A DNA stretch of 64,000 nucleotides, taken from contig JAVBMN010000043.1 of the NCBI GenBank assembly GCA_031552405.1, positions 9,129-73,128 of the forward strand, written 5' to 3'. This stretch comes from UBA1794 sp031552405. GTDB taxonomy: Bacteria > Bacteroidota > Bacteroidia > Bacteroidales > Bacteroidaceae. Of the stretch, positions 8,848 to 18,350 are shown one piece after another. Every line of letters begins with the position of its first letter. Positions within the stretch are counted from its first letter, which is position 1. Under the pieces are notes generated by a model. That model searched no databases, had not been told where the DNA came from, and saw only the letters and a list, made by a program, of their open reading frames with translations. The translations under genes were made by a program, and so were the position numbers.

Positions 8848-9777
8848 TTAAATGTTGATTTGTATGAGTTTTTCTAGGTTAGATTTGCTTACAGAGTTGT
8901 GATAACTTTGGCATACTTCACTTGAGAAAGCCATTCCATAGCGGATGATCTTATTCCAAGAGGCTTCGTCGAGTTTCGGGAGTTGCTTTCGGGTGACGTG
9001 ATATTTTAATAAACCGTAAATAATCCCAGCGTTAAAATTATCTCCAGCACCAATCGTGCTTACTACAGGAACCGGAGAAACGGGGTATTCCTTTTTAAAC
9101 TGCCTGGTAAATAATGTAACAGGTCCTTCGCTTTGAGTGCAGATAAAGTTTGGGCAGTAGTATCCTACCTTTTGATAAATAGGATTGGGGGTGTTTAGCC
9201 CGAACATGTGTATAAAATCATGTGTTGCCCCACGTACCAGATCCGCATATTCCATGTTTTCCAAAATGGAGGAGGAAAGTTTAATAGCCTCGGGTGCATG
9301 GGTTTCCCGGAAGTTGGGGTCGTAATAGATCAAAGCTCCTTGTGCACGTGCATAATCCAGAAACTCCACTATTTTGTGACGCATGGCTGGGTTCAAAGAA
9401 TAATAGGCTCCGAAGAGCACGATGTCGTCCGGTTCGATTTGCGGAAAGCCAATATTGAGCCTTTGTTTCGGGTACTCTTTGTAAAATAGGTAAGATGCTT
9501 CGTTCTGATTGTCCAAAAAAGCCAGGGAAACTGGTGACTTTCCGTCTGGGAAACGGTCGACATATGTAGTGTTGATATCATTCTCTTCCATGAATCGGAT
9601 AATGGTATCGCCTACTTTGTCATTGCCGGTTTCGCTGATAAAACAGGTCTCTACTCCGGCGCGTGCCAGTGATACAATACCGTTAAATGAAGAGCCTCCT
9701 GGTACAGCGGCTATGGGAGTTCCATCTTTGAAAATAATATCCAGAATGGTTTCGCCGATACCTATTACTTTTCGCAT
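8848..9777 (-). CDS. PfkB-family sugar kinase
   Basis: A 309-residue ribokinase/PfkB-family kinase, fructokinase-like. It has the N-terminal GGSSFN motif, DPNFR (153-157) and the C-terminal anion-hole motif GAGD (243-246) with catalytic Asp246. It phosphorylates a free sugar or sugar phosphate; the substrate cannot be read from the sequence. Its first codons overlap the end of the SIS isomerase gene by 13 bases (ATG inside the last codons), so the two are translationally coupled and probably work on the same sugar. Confidence 0.88.
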   Translation of the reverse strand: MRKVIGIGETILDIIFKDGTPIAAVPGGSSFNGIVSLARAGVETCFISETGNDKVGDTIIRFMEENDINTTYVDRFPDGKSPVSLAFLDNQNEASYLFYKEYPKQRLNIGFPQIEPDDIVLFGAYYSLNPAMRHKIVEFLDYARAQGALIYYDPNFRETHAPEAIKLSSSILENMEYADLVRGATHDFIHMFGLNTPNPIYQKVGYYCPNFICTQSEGPVTLFTRQFKKEYPVSPVPVVSTIGAGDNFNAGIIYGLLKYHVTRKQLPKLDEASWNKIIRYGMAFSSEVCQSYHNSVSKSNLEKLIQINI

Positions 9778-10385
9778 ACTTCTCCTCTGGATTTTTCGCC
9801 TAAATACCCTCCGTGATGGCGTTTGGAGTAATCCTCTTTGGTGAAGCGGGTTCTTTTCATGGTTTCTACCACTAATATATCGCCAATTACCGTCATGACG
9901 GTGGTAGAGGTAGTGGGGGTGAGCCCCAGATTGCAGACCTCTTCCGGATGGCCGGTGTTTAAACAGATGTCGGATTCATGTGCCAGCGGACTGTCCGGGT
10001 TACCCGTAATAACAATGTATTTTAATGCCGGGTTCAGGTTTCGTGCCAGTTGAGTGAGCTCCACGATCTCACGTGTTTTTCCGGAATTAGAGATTAGCAG
10101 AAGCAGATCGTTCTCCTGCAGAATGCCCAAGTCGCCATGCTGCGCTTCACTGGGATGCAGGAAGACTGCCGGAATTCCGGTAGAACAGAATGTGGTAGCG
10201 ATATTCTCCGCTATCTGTCCGGCTTTTCCCATGCCGGAGGTCACAAGTTTGCCTTTTCGGATATGTACTTGTTCCACAATTAGTTGTACTGCTTTCTCGA
10301 AGGCATCGGTCACGGGGATGTTCATCACAGCCTGGGCCTCTCTCTCCAGCAGCTTTATAATAGATTCCTTCATCGTTTCAAACAT
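9765..10385 (-). CDS. SIS-domain sugar-phosphate isomerase (KpsF/GutQ-like, no CBS)
   Basis: A 206-residue protein made almost only of a SIS domain. The sequence follows arabinose-5-phosphate isomerases closely: SGMGKAGQIAENIA, HPSEAQHGDLG, ISNSGKTREI, LTPTTSTT and a closing HHGGYLG. KpsF, KdsD and GutQ normally carry two CBS domains after this point; here the protein stops. The frame is open back to 10430, but the ATG at 10385 (MFETMKES) fits the domain and the likely promoter. The reaction is inferred as a keto/aldo isomerisation of a sugar phosphate. It overlaps the PfkB gene by 13 bases. Confidence 0.82.
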   Translation of the reverse strand: MFETMKESIIKLLEREAQAVMNIPVTDAFEKAVQLIVEQVHIRKGKLVTSGMGKAGQIAENIATTFCSTGIPAVFLHPSEAQHGDLGILQENDLLLLISNSGKTREIVELTQLARNLNPALKYIVITGNPDSPLAHESDICLNTGHPEEVCNLGLTPTTSTTVMTVIGDILVVETMKRTRFTKEDYSKRHHGGYLGEKSRGEVCEK

Positions 10386-10437
10386 GATTCTTAGCTTCTT
10401 GTACAGTCTTGTACAGTGGTGAATGCGCAAAAGCTTA

Positions 10438-10487
10438 CAAATATCTGTATTTTTGGCTTAACCGCAATAAGTTTTGTTGTATTTTTG
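10438..10487. promoter_or_regulatory. Divergent promoter region (SIS-PfkB / M16)
   Basis: Toward the SIS gene, a minus-strand TTG (10465-10467) and GATATTTG (10438-10445) are 19 bases apart. Toward the M16 gene, the plus strand has TATTTTTG at 10480-10487. The plus-strand box means that M16 transcription begins near 10494. Confidence 0.5.
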
Positions 10488-10516
10488 CAGCCGAAAGCGA
10501 AAAGAACTCAATAACG

Positions 10517-11767
10517 GTGGAATACAACAGTTGCCAATTGCCCAATGGGCTGCGGATCATTCAGGCTCCTTCTCCTTCGAAGGTTGTATATTGTGGCTAT
10601 GTGATTAATGCAGGAACTCGTGATGAGAACGAGAATGAAGCAGGGATGGCGCACTTTGTGGAACACCTTCTTTTTAAAGGTACTACGCATCGGAGGGCTT
10701 GGCATATCCTGAATCGTATGGAGCGTGTAGGAGGCGATCTGAATGCGTTTACCAACAAAGAAGAAACTACTGTGTATTCAACCTTTCTTCCTGAAGACTT
10801 TACGCGTGCTGCAGAGTTGTTGACGGATATAGTGTTTCATTCAGTGTTCCCTCAGGGGGAGATAGATCGTGAGGTAGAAGTGATCATAGATGAGATACGC
10901 AGCTATCAGGACTCGCCTGCCGAGCAGATTTATGATGACTTTGAGGAAATCGTTTTTCGTAACCATCCTTTGGGGCGTAATGTATTGGGTACCCCTGAGA
11001 CGCTTCGCTTGTTTACAACCGAGCAGGCTTTGTGTTTCACCTCTACATATTACCGCCCCGAAAATGCGGTATTCTTTCTGTGGGGAAATATAGAGTTGAA
11101 GCATGTGGCACGTGTGTTAGAGCGGCTAACCGCATCTGTTCCTTCAAGTCTTCCTGCTATGGATTCCTCTTTGTCCTGTCTCGAAAAGCCTCTTCGTATA
11201 ACCCCCGATGTGTATGTGCCTTTGCGGGTGGATGATCCCCGTTCTACTCATCAGGCACATGTGATGTTGGGCGCCAGAGCATACCATGCATATGATGAAC
11301 GGCGTACGGCATTATACCTGTTGAATAACATCTTGGGCGGTCCTGGTATGAATAGCCTGCTGAATGTGTCGCTTCGCGAACGCCGGGGGTTGGTGTATGG
11401 CGTGGAATCCTCTTTGACATCCTATACGGATTCTGGTCTGCTTACTATTTATTTTGGTACGGATGTGAAGAATGCAGGCCGATGTATGGAGCTGGTGCTT
11501 GCCGAACTGAAGAGACTTCGCGAAAAGTCTTTCACTTCCTCTCAACTGTTGGCTGCCAAAAAACAAATAGTAGGCCAGATATCGATAGCGATGGATAGTA
11601 ATGAGAACATGGCCATGGATATGGGGAAATCTTTTCTGCATTATCAGCGCTTTGATCCGAAGGAGCAACTCTTTTCTCGTATCGAGGCTGTGACATCCTC
11701 GGATTTGATGAGGGTAGCTAATGAAATCCTGAGCGAAGAAAATCTTTCTGTACTTCGCTATTTGTAG
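10517..11767 (+). CDS. M16-family zinc metallopeptidase
   Basis: A 416-residue M16B (processing-peptidase-like) protease. The zinc motif HxxEH is present as HFVEH (residues 46-50), with the third ligand glutamate in the following EREVEVIIDE helix; the second M16 lobe (HVMLGARAYH, LNNILGGPGMNS) completes it. The longest reading begins at an ATG at 10409, but the -7 box at 10480-10487 lies inside that stretch and family homology begins at VEYNSCQLPNGLRI, so the start is most likely the GTG at 10517. It has no signal peptide and is probably cytoplasmic. Confidence 0.88.
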   Translation: MEYNSCQLPNGLRIIQAPSPSKVVYCGYVINAGTRDENENEAGMAHFVEHLLFKGTTHRRAWHILNRMERVGGDLNAFTNKEETTVYSTFLPEDFTRAAELLTDIVFHSVFPQGEIDREVEVIIDEIRSYQDSPAEQIYDDFEEIVFRNHPLGRNVLGTPETLRLFTTEQALCFTSTYYRPENAVFFLWGNIELKHVARVLERLTASVPSSLPAMDSSLSCLEKPLRITPDVYVPLRVDDPRSTHQAHVMLGARAYHAYDERRTALYLLNNILGGPGMNSLLNVSLRERRGLVYGVESSLTSYTDSGLLTIYFGTDVKNAGRCMELVLAELKRLREKSFTSSQLLAAKKQIVGQISIAMDSNENMAMDMGKSFLHYQRFDPKEQLFSRIEAVTSSDLMRVANEILSEENLSVLRYL

Positions 11768-11971
11768 GGTATGATTCTTGCTGGTTGCAGGCCTTTCTAG
11801 TCATAAGGCTCTGTTAGATCTAGTCTTTCTTATTGCTTTTCTTCTGATTCTACATGTTTCAATTTGAAATGTGTATTGATTGTTTGTGTGTTATATTGTT
11901 ATTGGGAATGCTCTTTTTGATATCCGAGTGTTATTGTTTGTTGTTTTATTGTCGAAAACTTTTATATTTCA

Positions 11972-12001
11972 TTGTTTTCTTCTCGTTTTGCTGTATTTTT
12001 G
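11972..12001 (+). promoter_or_regulatory. dapF promoter
   Basis: TTG (11972-11974) and TATTTTTG (11994-12001) are 19 bases apart, giving a leader of about 40 bases before dapF. The stretch 11768-11970 shows nothing else. Confidence 0.6.
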
Positions 12002-12049
12002 CAGAAAAATAAATCATATTGATTTTATTTATTCTTATAAAGAAGCAAA

Positions 12050-12853
12050 ATGGCAAGAATGATACCTTTTACGAAGATGCATGGAGCAGGTAATGATTAC
12101 ATCTATATAGATGTGTCTCAATGGCCGCTTTCACATCCTCAGGAGCAAGCAGTAAGGTGGAGTGCCTTTCATACAGGCATCGGTTCGGATGGTCTGGTAT
12201 TAATAGGCTTGGCAAAACAGGCTGATTTCAATATGCGCATTTTTAATGCAGATGGATCAGAGGCTATGATGTGCGGAAATGCGGCCCGGTGCATCGGGAA
12301 ATATGTATACGACAACGGGATGACCCGCAAAACGGAAATAACACTTGAGACCCTTTCCGGTATAAAGCACCTGAAGTTGCATGTGAAGGAGGGGCAGGTT
12401 GCTTCTGTTACCGTAGACATGGGGATCCCGGAAATCGTGGCTGGCGAGGTGGATATTCCTGGGTATCCTTACAAGGGGGTAGCAGTGTCAATGGGGAATC
12501 CGCACCTTGTAATATTTGTAGAAGACCTTTCCTCTGTCGACCTGCAAAATGTGGGTCCCGAGTTGGAGCGCCACTCCCTTTTCCCGGATCGTGTCAACGT
12601 GGAATTTGCACAGATGATAGCACCTGATAAGATCCGGATGCGTGTGTGGGAGCGAGGATCGGGCATCACGATGGCCTGTGGAACCGGAGCTTGTGCTACT
12701 GTTGTAGCAGGTATATCGCTTGGACTTGTGAAGCAATTCGCTCAGGTGGTAATGGATGGGGGAGCTCTGGAAATTGCCTGGGCGAAGAGAACCGCTCCCG
12801 TGTATATGAGCGGAGAAGCAGTAAAAGTATTCGATGGCGAGATCGAAGAGTAG
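12050..12853 (+). CDS. dapF: Diaminopimelate epimerase
   Basis: A 267-residue enzyme that converts LL- to meso-diaminopimelate for peptidoglycan and lysine. Both catalytic cysteines are present in their motifs: Cys75 in CGNAARC and Cys210 in ACGTGAC. The substrate-binding GAGNDYIYID begins at residue 12. It is followed after 20 bases by dapL, whose product is its substrate, so the two form an operon. Confidence 0.96.
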   Translation: MARMIPFTKMHGAGNDYIYIDVSQWPLSHPQEQAVRWSAFHTGIGSDGLVLIGLAKQADFNMRIFNADGSEAMMCGNAARCIGKYVYDNGMTRKTEITLETLSGIKHLKLHVKEGQVASVTVDMGIPEIVAGEVDIPGYPYKGVAVSMGNPHLVIFVEDLSSVDLQNVGPELERHSLFPDRVNVEFAQMIAPDKIRMRVWERGSGITMACGTGACATVVAGISLGLVKQFAQVVMDGGALEIAWAKRTAPVYMSGEAVKVFDGEIEE

Positions 12854-12873
12854 CAACTTTGAAAAGAAACAAA

Positions 12874-14103
12874 ATGGCATTAGTAAATGAATATTTCCTG
12901 AGATTGCCCGCAAACTACCTATTTTCGGACATTGCAAAAAAGGTGAACACCTTTACGATAACTCATCCTAAGACCGAACTTATCCGGCTGGGAATTGGAG
13001 ATGTGACCCAACCTCTGCCTCAGGCTTCGGTAGAAGCTATGCACAAGGCGCTGGATGAATTGACCAATAAGGATACGTTTCGGGGGTATGGGCCGGAGCA
13101 AGGATATGATTTCCTGATTCAGGCAATTATCAAGAACGATTTCCTGCCCCGGGGCATCCAGCTCTCTCCCGCTGAAGTGTTCATCAATGACGGGGCGAAG
13201 AGCGATACAGGAAATATTGGCGATATTCTTCGCCATGACAACAGTGTAGGGCTGACCGATCCTATTTATCCTGTATACATTGATTCTAACGTGATGTGTG
13301 GACGCGCCGGCGAATTGCAGCAAGACGGTAAATGGAGTAATGTAACGTATTTCCCCTGTCTGGCCGAGAATGGATTTACTCCCCGGATACCGGATCGGAG
13401 GGTGGATATCATCTATCTCTGTTATCCCAATAACCCTACGGGGACCACTCTGACAAAGGATGAATTAAAGAAATGGGTTACCTATGCCCTTGCCAATGAT
13501 ACCTTGATACTTTTCGATGCTGCATACGAGGCATATATTACTGATCCGGATGTGCCTCATTCTATTTATGAGATTCGCGGAGCGAAGAAATGTGCAATTG
13601 AGTTTCGCAGCTTCTCCAAAACAGCTGGTTTTACCGGAGTGCGCTGTGGGTATACCGTAGTACCGAAAGAACTCACAGCAGCCTGCCTGGACGGAGAGAG
13701 GGTGTCGATGAATAAACTATGGAACCGCCGGCAAAGTACAAAGTTCAATGGTACTTCTTATATCACCCAGCGTGGAGCCGAGGCGGTGTATTCTCCCGAG
13801 GGGAAAGCTCAGGTAAAGAATGTTATTGCCTATTATATGACTAATGCAGGAATTATGAAGAAAGGCCTTGAAGCTGCCGGCCTGAAAGTGTACGGAGGAG
13901 TCAATGCTCCTTACATCTGGGTAAAAACACCGAATGGCCTGTCGTCATGGAAGTTCTTTGAGCAACTCCTCTACGATTTGCATATTGTATGCACGCCGGG
14001 AGTGGGGTTTGGTCCCAGCGGCGAAGGCTATGTGCGGTTTACTGCATTTGGTGAACGTACGGACTGCGAGGAGGCCACCAGACGTTTGCGTCAATGGATT
14101 TGA
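12874..14103 (+). CDS. dapL: LL-diaminopimelate aminotransferase
   Basis: A 409-residue PLP enzyme that makes LL-diaminopimelate directly from tetrahydrodipicolinate, the short route used by Bacteroidetes. The PLP lysine is Lys249 in RSFSKTAGFTG; YPNNPTGT is the typical fold-type I motif. The frame extends upstream into dapF, but the protein clearly starts at MALVNEYFLRLP (ATG 12874), 20 bases after the dapF stop. The length matches the family. Confidence 0.95.
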   Translation: MALVNEYFLRLPANYLFSDIAKKVNTFTITHPKTELIRLGIGDVTQPLPQASVEAMHKALDELTNKDTFRGYGPEQGYDFLIQAIIKNDFLPRGIQLSPAEVFINDGAKSDTGNIGDILRHDNSVGLTDPIYPVYIDSNVMCGRAGELQQDGKWSNVTYFPCLAENGFTPRIPDRRVDIIYLCYPNNPTGTTLTKDELKKWVTYALANDTLILFDAAYEAYITDPDVPHSIYEIRGAKKCAIEFRSFSKTAGFTGVRCGYTVVPKELTAACLDGERVSMNKLWNRRQSTKFNGTSYITQRGAEAVYSPEGKAQVKNVIAYYMTNAGIMKKGLEAAGLKVYGGVNAPYIWVKTPNGLSSWKFFEQLLYDLHIVCTPGVGFGPSGEGYVRFTAFGERTDCEEATRRLRQWI

Positions 14104-14152
14104 GTTTTACGTAAGACTTCATAACATAACAACCACTTTAATTAAAAGCAAA

Positions 14153-14881
14153 ATGAAGAAGAAAGTACTCTTTGAAAAGGTGATCGTTGCGATTGCGGCG
14201 TTTTTTCTGAGTTCCAACGCGCAAGCGCAGGAGCGGTTTGAAACCTCTCTGGGAGCTGACCTGGTCAGCGCATACCGTTGGCGCGGACAGGATCTGGGTG
14301 GGTTTAGTGTGCAACCCTCAGTGTCGGTGTCGAAATCAGGATTCTCACTTACTGCATGGGGATCGGTGGCGCTGGATCGCTCGGGGGATAATTTTACCGA
14401 TGAGCTGGACTTTACGCTGGCTTATCAGACGGGCGGCTTAAAAGTTGGGGTGACGGATTATTTTTGTATCCCCGGCGGCTTCAAGGACGCAGATTACTTC
14501 ATGTATGAAGCGCACCGTACCGCTCATGTGTTTGAAGCCTCGCTGGGTTATGATTTCGGGTTTCTGGCTTTAACTTGGAATACCAACTTTGCAGGAAATG
14601 ATTATTACAAAGACGGAGGAACCAAAAGAGCGTATTCTTCGTATATGGAAGTGACTGCTCCCTTTGCACTGGGAGGTGTTGACTTTACGGCTGAGGTGGG
14701 AGCCACCCCCTGGTATGGTGCGTATAAACCGCAGGGTGGTGACGGATTCTCTGTAGTAAATGTGGGGCTTACAGCCTCAAAGGATATTAAAATAGCCGAC
14801 TTTGTTCTCCCTCTTTCTGTAAAGCTGGGTGCAAATCCTGAAACAGAAGAGGCGTATGTGGTCTTCGGACTTCATTTTTAA
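14153..14881 (+). CDS. TorF-family putative outer-membrane porin
   Basis: A 242-residue protein with a signal peptide ending in AQA-QE. The mature part begins ETSLGADLVSAYRWRG, typical of the Gcw_chp/TorF family of predicted beta-barrels, and consists of alternating strands with an aromatic C-terminal strand (AYVVFGLHF). The start is the ATG at 14153, 49 bases after dapL; it is probably read in the dapFL transcript. What it transports is unknown; its place before glnN suggests a link to nitrogenous compounds, which is inference only. Confidence 0.75.
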   Translation: MKKKVLFEKVIVAIAAFFLSSNAQAQERFETSLGADLVSAYRWRGQDLGGFSVQPSVSVSKSGFSLTAWGSVALDRSGDNFTDELDFTLAYQTGGLKVGVTDYFCIPGGFKDADYFMYEAHRTAHVFEASLGYDFGFLALTWNTNFAGNDYYKDGGTKRAYSSYMEVTAPFALGGVDFTAEVGATPWYGAYKPQGGDGFSVVNVGLTASKDIKIADFVLPLSVKLGANPETEEAYVVFGLHF

Positions 14882-14938
14882 ATACAATAACATTCGTAAG
14901 TTTTGGAAGGGGATATGCATGGTTTCAGCAGAAAATCG

Positions 14939-14946
14939 TAACTTTG
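14939..14946 (+). promoter_or_regulatory. glnN -7 element
   Basis: TAACTTTG matches the -7 box, 56 bases before the glnN start. No good -33 TTG was seen, so a regulator may be needed. Confidence 0.45.
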
Positions 14947-15002
14947 CGCCCGTGAAGGTTCCTATTCCAAAGCACCAATAACAACCCTTAACAAGTTGAT
15001 GT

Positions 15003-17186
15003 ATGTCAAAATTAAGATTCAGAGTAGTAGAAACAGCTTTTAAGAAGAAAGCTGTGGAAGTTCCCGTTCCCGCAGAACCCGTATCGGAATATTACGGCAA
15101 GTATGTGTTTAACCGTGCTAAAATGTTCAAGTATTTACCTTCTAAGGTGTACGAGAAACTCATCAGTGCAATCGATAATGGCGAAGCTTTGGATAGGAAG
15201 ATAGCTGATACTGTAGCCAACGGCATGAAGAAGTGGGCCATGGAAATGGGGGTGACTCATTACACCCACTGGTTTCAGCCTCTTACTGAGGGTACAGCAG
15301 AAAAGCACGACTCTTTCATTGAACACGATGGTAACGGAGGTGTCATTGAAGAGTTTAGCGGCAAGTTGCTGGTGCAGCAGGAACCGGATGCGTCAAGTTT
15401 CCCTAACGGTGGTATTCGTAACACGTTTGAGGCCCGCGGATATTCAGCCTGGGATCCCTCCTCGCCTGCTTTCATTGTAGATGATACTCTTTGTATTCCC
15501 ACGATCTTTATATCCTATACAGGTGAGTCGCTCGACTATAAAGCGCCTCTGCTTAAGGCCCTTCGCGCTGTAAACAAGGCAGCTACAGAGGTATGCCATT
15601 ATTTCAATGAAGACGTAAAAAAAGTGTATACTTACCTGGGCTGGGAACAGGAATACTTCCTGGTGGATGAAGGGCTGTATGCCGCTCGTCCCGACTTGGT
15701 AATGACTGGCCGTACCCTGATGGGGCATGACAGTGCCAAGAATCAGCAGTTGGACGACCATTACTTCGGTTCTATCCCCTCACGTGTAGCAGCCTTTATG
15801 AAGGAACTGGAGATTGAGGCGCTGAAACTGGGTATCCCCGTGAAGACACGCCACAACGAGGTGGCTCCCAATCAGTTTGAGCTGGCTCCCATCTTCGAAG
15901 AATGTAACTTGGCGAATGACCACAACCTGCAGATAATCTCTGTGATGCGCCGTGTGTCACGCAGACATGGTTTCCGTGTGCTGCTTCATGAGAAGCCTTT
16001 CAAAGGAGTAAACGGAAGCGGAAAACATAACAACTGGTCGCTGGGAACCGATACTGGTATCCTGCTGATGGCTCCGGGAAAGACTCCTGAAGAGGATCTG
16101 CGTTTTGTAACTTTTGTGGTGAATGCGCTGATGGCGGTGTATCGTCATAATGGTTTGCTGAAAGCTAGTATCATGTCGGCCAACAATGCTCACCGTTTGG
16201 GCGCAAATGAAGCACCTCCTGCTATTATCTCCAGTTTCCTTGGACGCTCGGTATCCATCCTGCTTGAACATATTGAAGAGAGGACCAATGAGAGTCTGGC
16301 CATTGCTGATAAAACAGGTATGAAGCTGGATATCCCCACCATCCCTTCTCTGTTGATTGATAATACAGACCGTAACCGTACTTCGCCTTTTGCCTTTACC
16401 GGAAACCGCTTTGAGTTCCGTGCGGTAGGGTCCACTGCAAACTGTGGAGCTGCCATGATCGTATTAAATACTGCAATGGCTGATCAGCTGAATCAGTTTA
16501 AGCTAGCTGTGGATGCACTTATTGCGAACGGTACCGAGAAAACGAAGGCTATACTGACTGTTCTTCGCGAATACATCCGTGAATGCAAACCTATTCATTT
16601 CGACGGAAACGGATACAGCGATGAGTGGAAGGAAGAAGCAGCTCGTCGCGGGCTGGATTGCGAAACAAGCGCTCCGCTGGTATTCGATAATTACCTGAAG
16701 CCCGAGACCATCGCTATGTTTGAACGTACCGGCGTATTGTCAAAGGTAGAGTTGGAGGCCCGTAATGAAGTGAAATGGGAGATGTATACCAAGAAAGTGC
16801 AGATCGAAGCCCGTGTATTGGGCGATTTGGCATTAAACCACATTATCCCTGTAGCTACTGAGTATCAGACTTCACTGATCAATAATGTATATAAGCTGAA
16901 GAGCATTATGCCCGATGAGGCCGACGAGCTCTCAACCCGCAATAAGGAGCTGATCCGCGAAATCTCCGAGCACACCTGCTTTATTAAGAGTGGTGTAGAC
17001 AATATGGTAGAAGCTCGTAAAACTGCCAATAAGATTGAAGACGAACGCGAGAGAGCCATCGCCTATCACGATATAGTGTTCCCCATGCTGGGTGAGATTC
17101 GCTATCACATTGATAAGCTGGAACTGATCGTTGACAACGAAATGTGGACATTGCCCAAGTACAGAGAATTGCTCTTTATTCGGTAA
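15003..17186 (+). CDS. glnN: Glutamine synthetase type III
   Basis: A 727-residue GSIII enzyme, the long form found in Bacteroides and cyanobacteria, which makes glutamine from glutamate, ammonium and ATP. Characteristic segments: HYTHWFQPLT, GWEQEYFLVDE, NEVAPNQFELAPIFEE, HEKPFKGVNGSGKHNNWS and NRTSPFAFTGNRFEFR. The C-terminal helical extension of about 150 residues is complete. It is read alone, with a terminator at 17210-17235. Together with gdhA it gives the cell low- and high-ammonium assimilation routes within 14 kb. Confidence 0.97.
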   Translation: MSKLRFRVVETAFKKKAVEVPVPAEPVSEYYGKYVFNRAKMFKYLPSKVYEKLISAIDNGEALDRKIADTVANGMKKWAMEMGVTHYTHWFQPLTEGTAEKHDSFIEHDGNGGVIEEFSGKLLVQQEPDASSFPNGGIRNTFEARGYSAWDPSSPAFIVDDTLCIPTIFISYTGESLDYKAPLLKALRAVNKAATEVCHYFNEDVKKVYTYLGWEQEYFLVDEGLYAARPDLVMTGRTLMGHDSAKNQQLDDHYFGSIPSRVAAFMKELEIEALKLGIPVKTRHNEVAPNQFELAPIFEECNLANDHNLQIISVMRRVSRRHGFRVLLHEKPFKGVNGSGKHNNWSLGTDTGILLMAPGKTPEEDLRFVTFVVNALMAVYRHNGLLKASIMSANNAHRLGANEAPPAIISSFLGRSVSILLEHIEERTNESLAIADKTGMKLDIPTIPSLLIDNTDRNRTSPFAFTGNRFEFRAVGSTANCGAAMIVLNTAMADQLNQFKLAVDALIANGTEKTKAILTVLREYIRECKPIHFDGNGYSDEWKEEAARRGLDCETSAPLVFDNYLKPETIAMFERTGVLSKVELEARNEVKWEMYTKKVQIEARVLGDLALNHIIPVATEYQTSLINNVYKLKSIMPDEADELSTRNKELIREISEHTCFIKSGVDNMVEARKTANKIEDERERAIAYHDIVFPMLGEIRYHIDKLELIVDNEMWTLPKYRELLFIR

Positions 17187-17209
17187 TATAGGACAATCTT
17201 ACGAGTAAT

Positions 17210-17235
17210 CAAAGGGAGCTGCAAGGCTCCCTTTG
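17210..17235 (+). terminator. Intrinsic terminator of glnN
   Basis: A 10-bp stem (CAAAGGGAGC with GCTCCCTTTG, 6-base loop) is followed by TTATTTG, 24 bases after the stop codon. Confidence 0.8.
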
Positions 17236-17270
17236 TTATTTGATGAAAGCACGAAAAAGACAATGATTCG

Positions 17271-17300
17271 TTGTGATATAGGAAGTTATTGCTAAATTTG
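17271..17300 (+). promoter_or_regulatory. Promoter of LamG gene
   Basis: TTG (17271-17273) and TAAATTTG (17293-17300) are 19 bases apart, directly upstream of the gene at 17326. Confidence 0.65.
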
Positions 17301-17325
17301 TCGCACATTTCAATACAATATACCC

Positions 17326-18090
17326 ATGAAAACAATTAAAAACAGTACCCTTCTGGTAATCGCCATGATGTTGTTCACCTTCGTTGCTCAGGCTAAGCAG
17401 CCTAAACCGAAACTGCACCTTGATTTTAAACAGGTGGAAAACGCAATGATAAAGGATGTGACAGGAAATGGATACAATGGTGTTCTGAAGAATAATGCCT
17501 CCATCCGGAAGATTGGAAAGTATAATGTGTTGGACTTGGGAGCTAGCAACGGCTATCTGGATTTTGAGCGCCGTGTGGGAGAATTGGTCGCCTCTCTGGA
17601 GGATTTCACCATATCCACCTACTTATATATAGGACAGGAGGCCGACTTATCCAAACATGGCAATTTCGTATGGGCCTTCTCTACAAAAGAAGACTGCAAA
17701 GCCACCACAGGGGAGTATGTGGCGTATAAAGTGAATATGCAGCGGTATGAACAATCTACCGGAGGCTGGGAAAACGAAGTGGTAGGCGTACAAACCGGGA
17801 AACCGGCCGTGAAAGGAAAGTGGCAGCATATTGCTTATATCCAGGCGAAGGGTGTAGGCACTTTGTATGTGGACGGGGAAGCCGTGGCTACCGACAAAGC
17901 GTCTATCCAGCCCAAGGATATGACTGCTGCCCCAGGCTTCAACTGGCTTGGCAGAGCACCCTTTAAGCCAGATGTGTATCTGAAACATACCCTGTATCAT
18001 GAATTCCAGATCTACGATGTGGCCTTACCCCTCAAGGATTTGAAGAAGAAAGCTGATAAGCTTTCCGGGCTAAATGATTCCATGCAGTAG
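17326..18090 (+). CDS. Secreted LamG/concanavalin-like domain protein
   Basis: A 254-residue protein with a signal peptide (hydrophobic core LLVIAMMLFTFV, AQA cleavage). The mature part is a single LamG-type jelly-roll (about residues 28-240): HLDFKQVENAMIKDVTGNGY near the start, QHIAYIQAKGVGTLYVDG in the core and a final EFQIYDVALPLKDL strand. Such domains bind glycans or glycoproteins. No catalytic residues are recognisable, so it is a likely binding protein in the periplasm or at the surface. Confidence 0.75.
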   Translation: MKTIKNSTLLVIAMMLFTFVAQAKQPKPKLHLDFKQVENAMIKDVTGNGYNGVLKNNASIRKIGKYNVLDLGASNGYLDFERRVGELVASLEDFTISTYLYIGQEADLSKHGNFVWAFSTKEDCKATTGEYVAYKVNMQRYEQSTGGWENEVVGVQTGKPAVKGKWQHIAYIQAKGVGTLYVDGEAVATDKASIQPKDMTAAPGFNWLGRAPFKPDVYLKHTLYHEFQIYDVALPLKDLKKKADKLSGLNDSMQ

Positions 18091-18185
18091 GTCTTCGCTT
18101 ACATGTTTTAAATAGGTACACTGCAAATATATTAATAGAGTGATTATCTGCTTCTTTCCCTGCCCTCTCTTGTGAGGGGCTGTTT

Positions 18186-18262
18186 CCTGTAAGGGCAGAA
18201 TGCTTCCGCCCGCTGTTTCCAGATTTTATGTTTCGGGCGGATTCAATCCACCCCCTACAGGT
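18186..18262. repeat. Imperfect inverted repeat related to the GGGCGGA hairpins
   Basis: CCTGTAAGGG and, further in, TTCCGCCCG on the left are matched by CGGGCGGATT and CCCCCTACAGG on the right, enclosing about 20 bases. The element resembles the GGGGCGGAA palindrome at 23367-23427. It lies downstream of two converging genes (LamG and the ChaN-like gene) and may terminate either. Nothing else is seen in 18091-18350. Confidence 0.5.
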
Positions 18263-18350
18263 CGCGGTCTTCACTATAGAAATTGTGGAGGGGAACTAAC
18301 GGTCGATGAAGTCAACCAACGGTCAGCAAAGCTAAACATGTGGATAATAA

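Noticed and set aside
10409..10516. Upstream ATG as start of the M16 peptidase
   Set aside because: The promoter's -7 box lies at 10480-10487 and the first 36 residues have no family similarity, so GTG 10517 is preferred.
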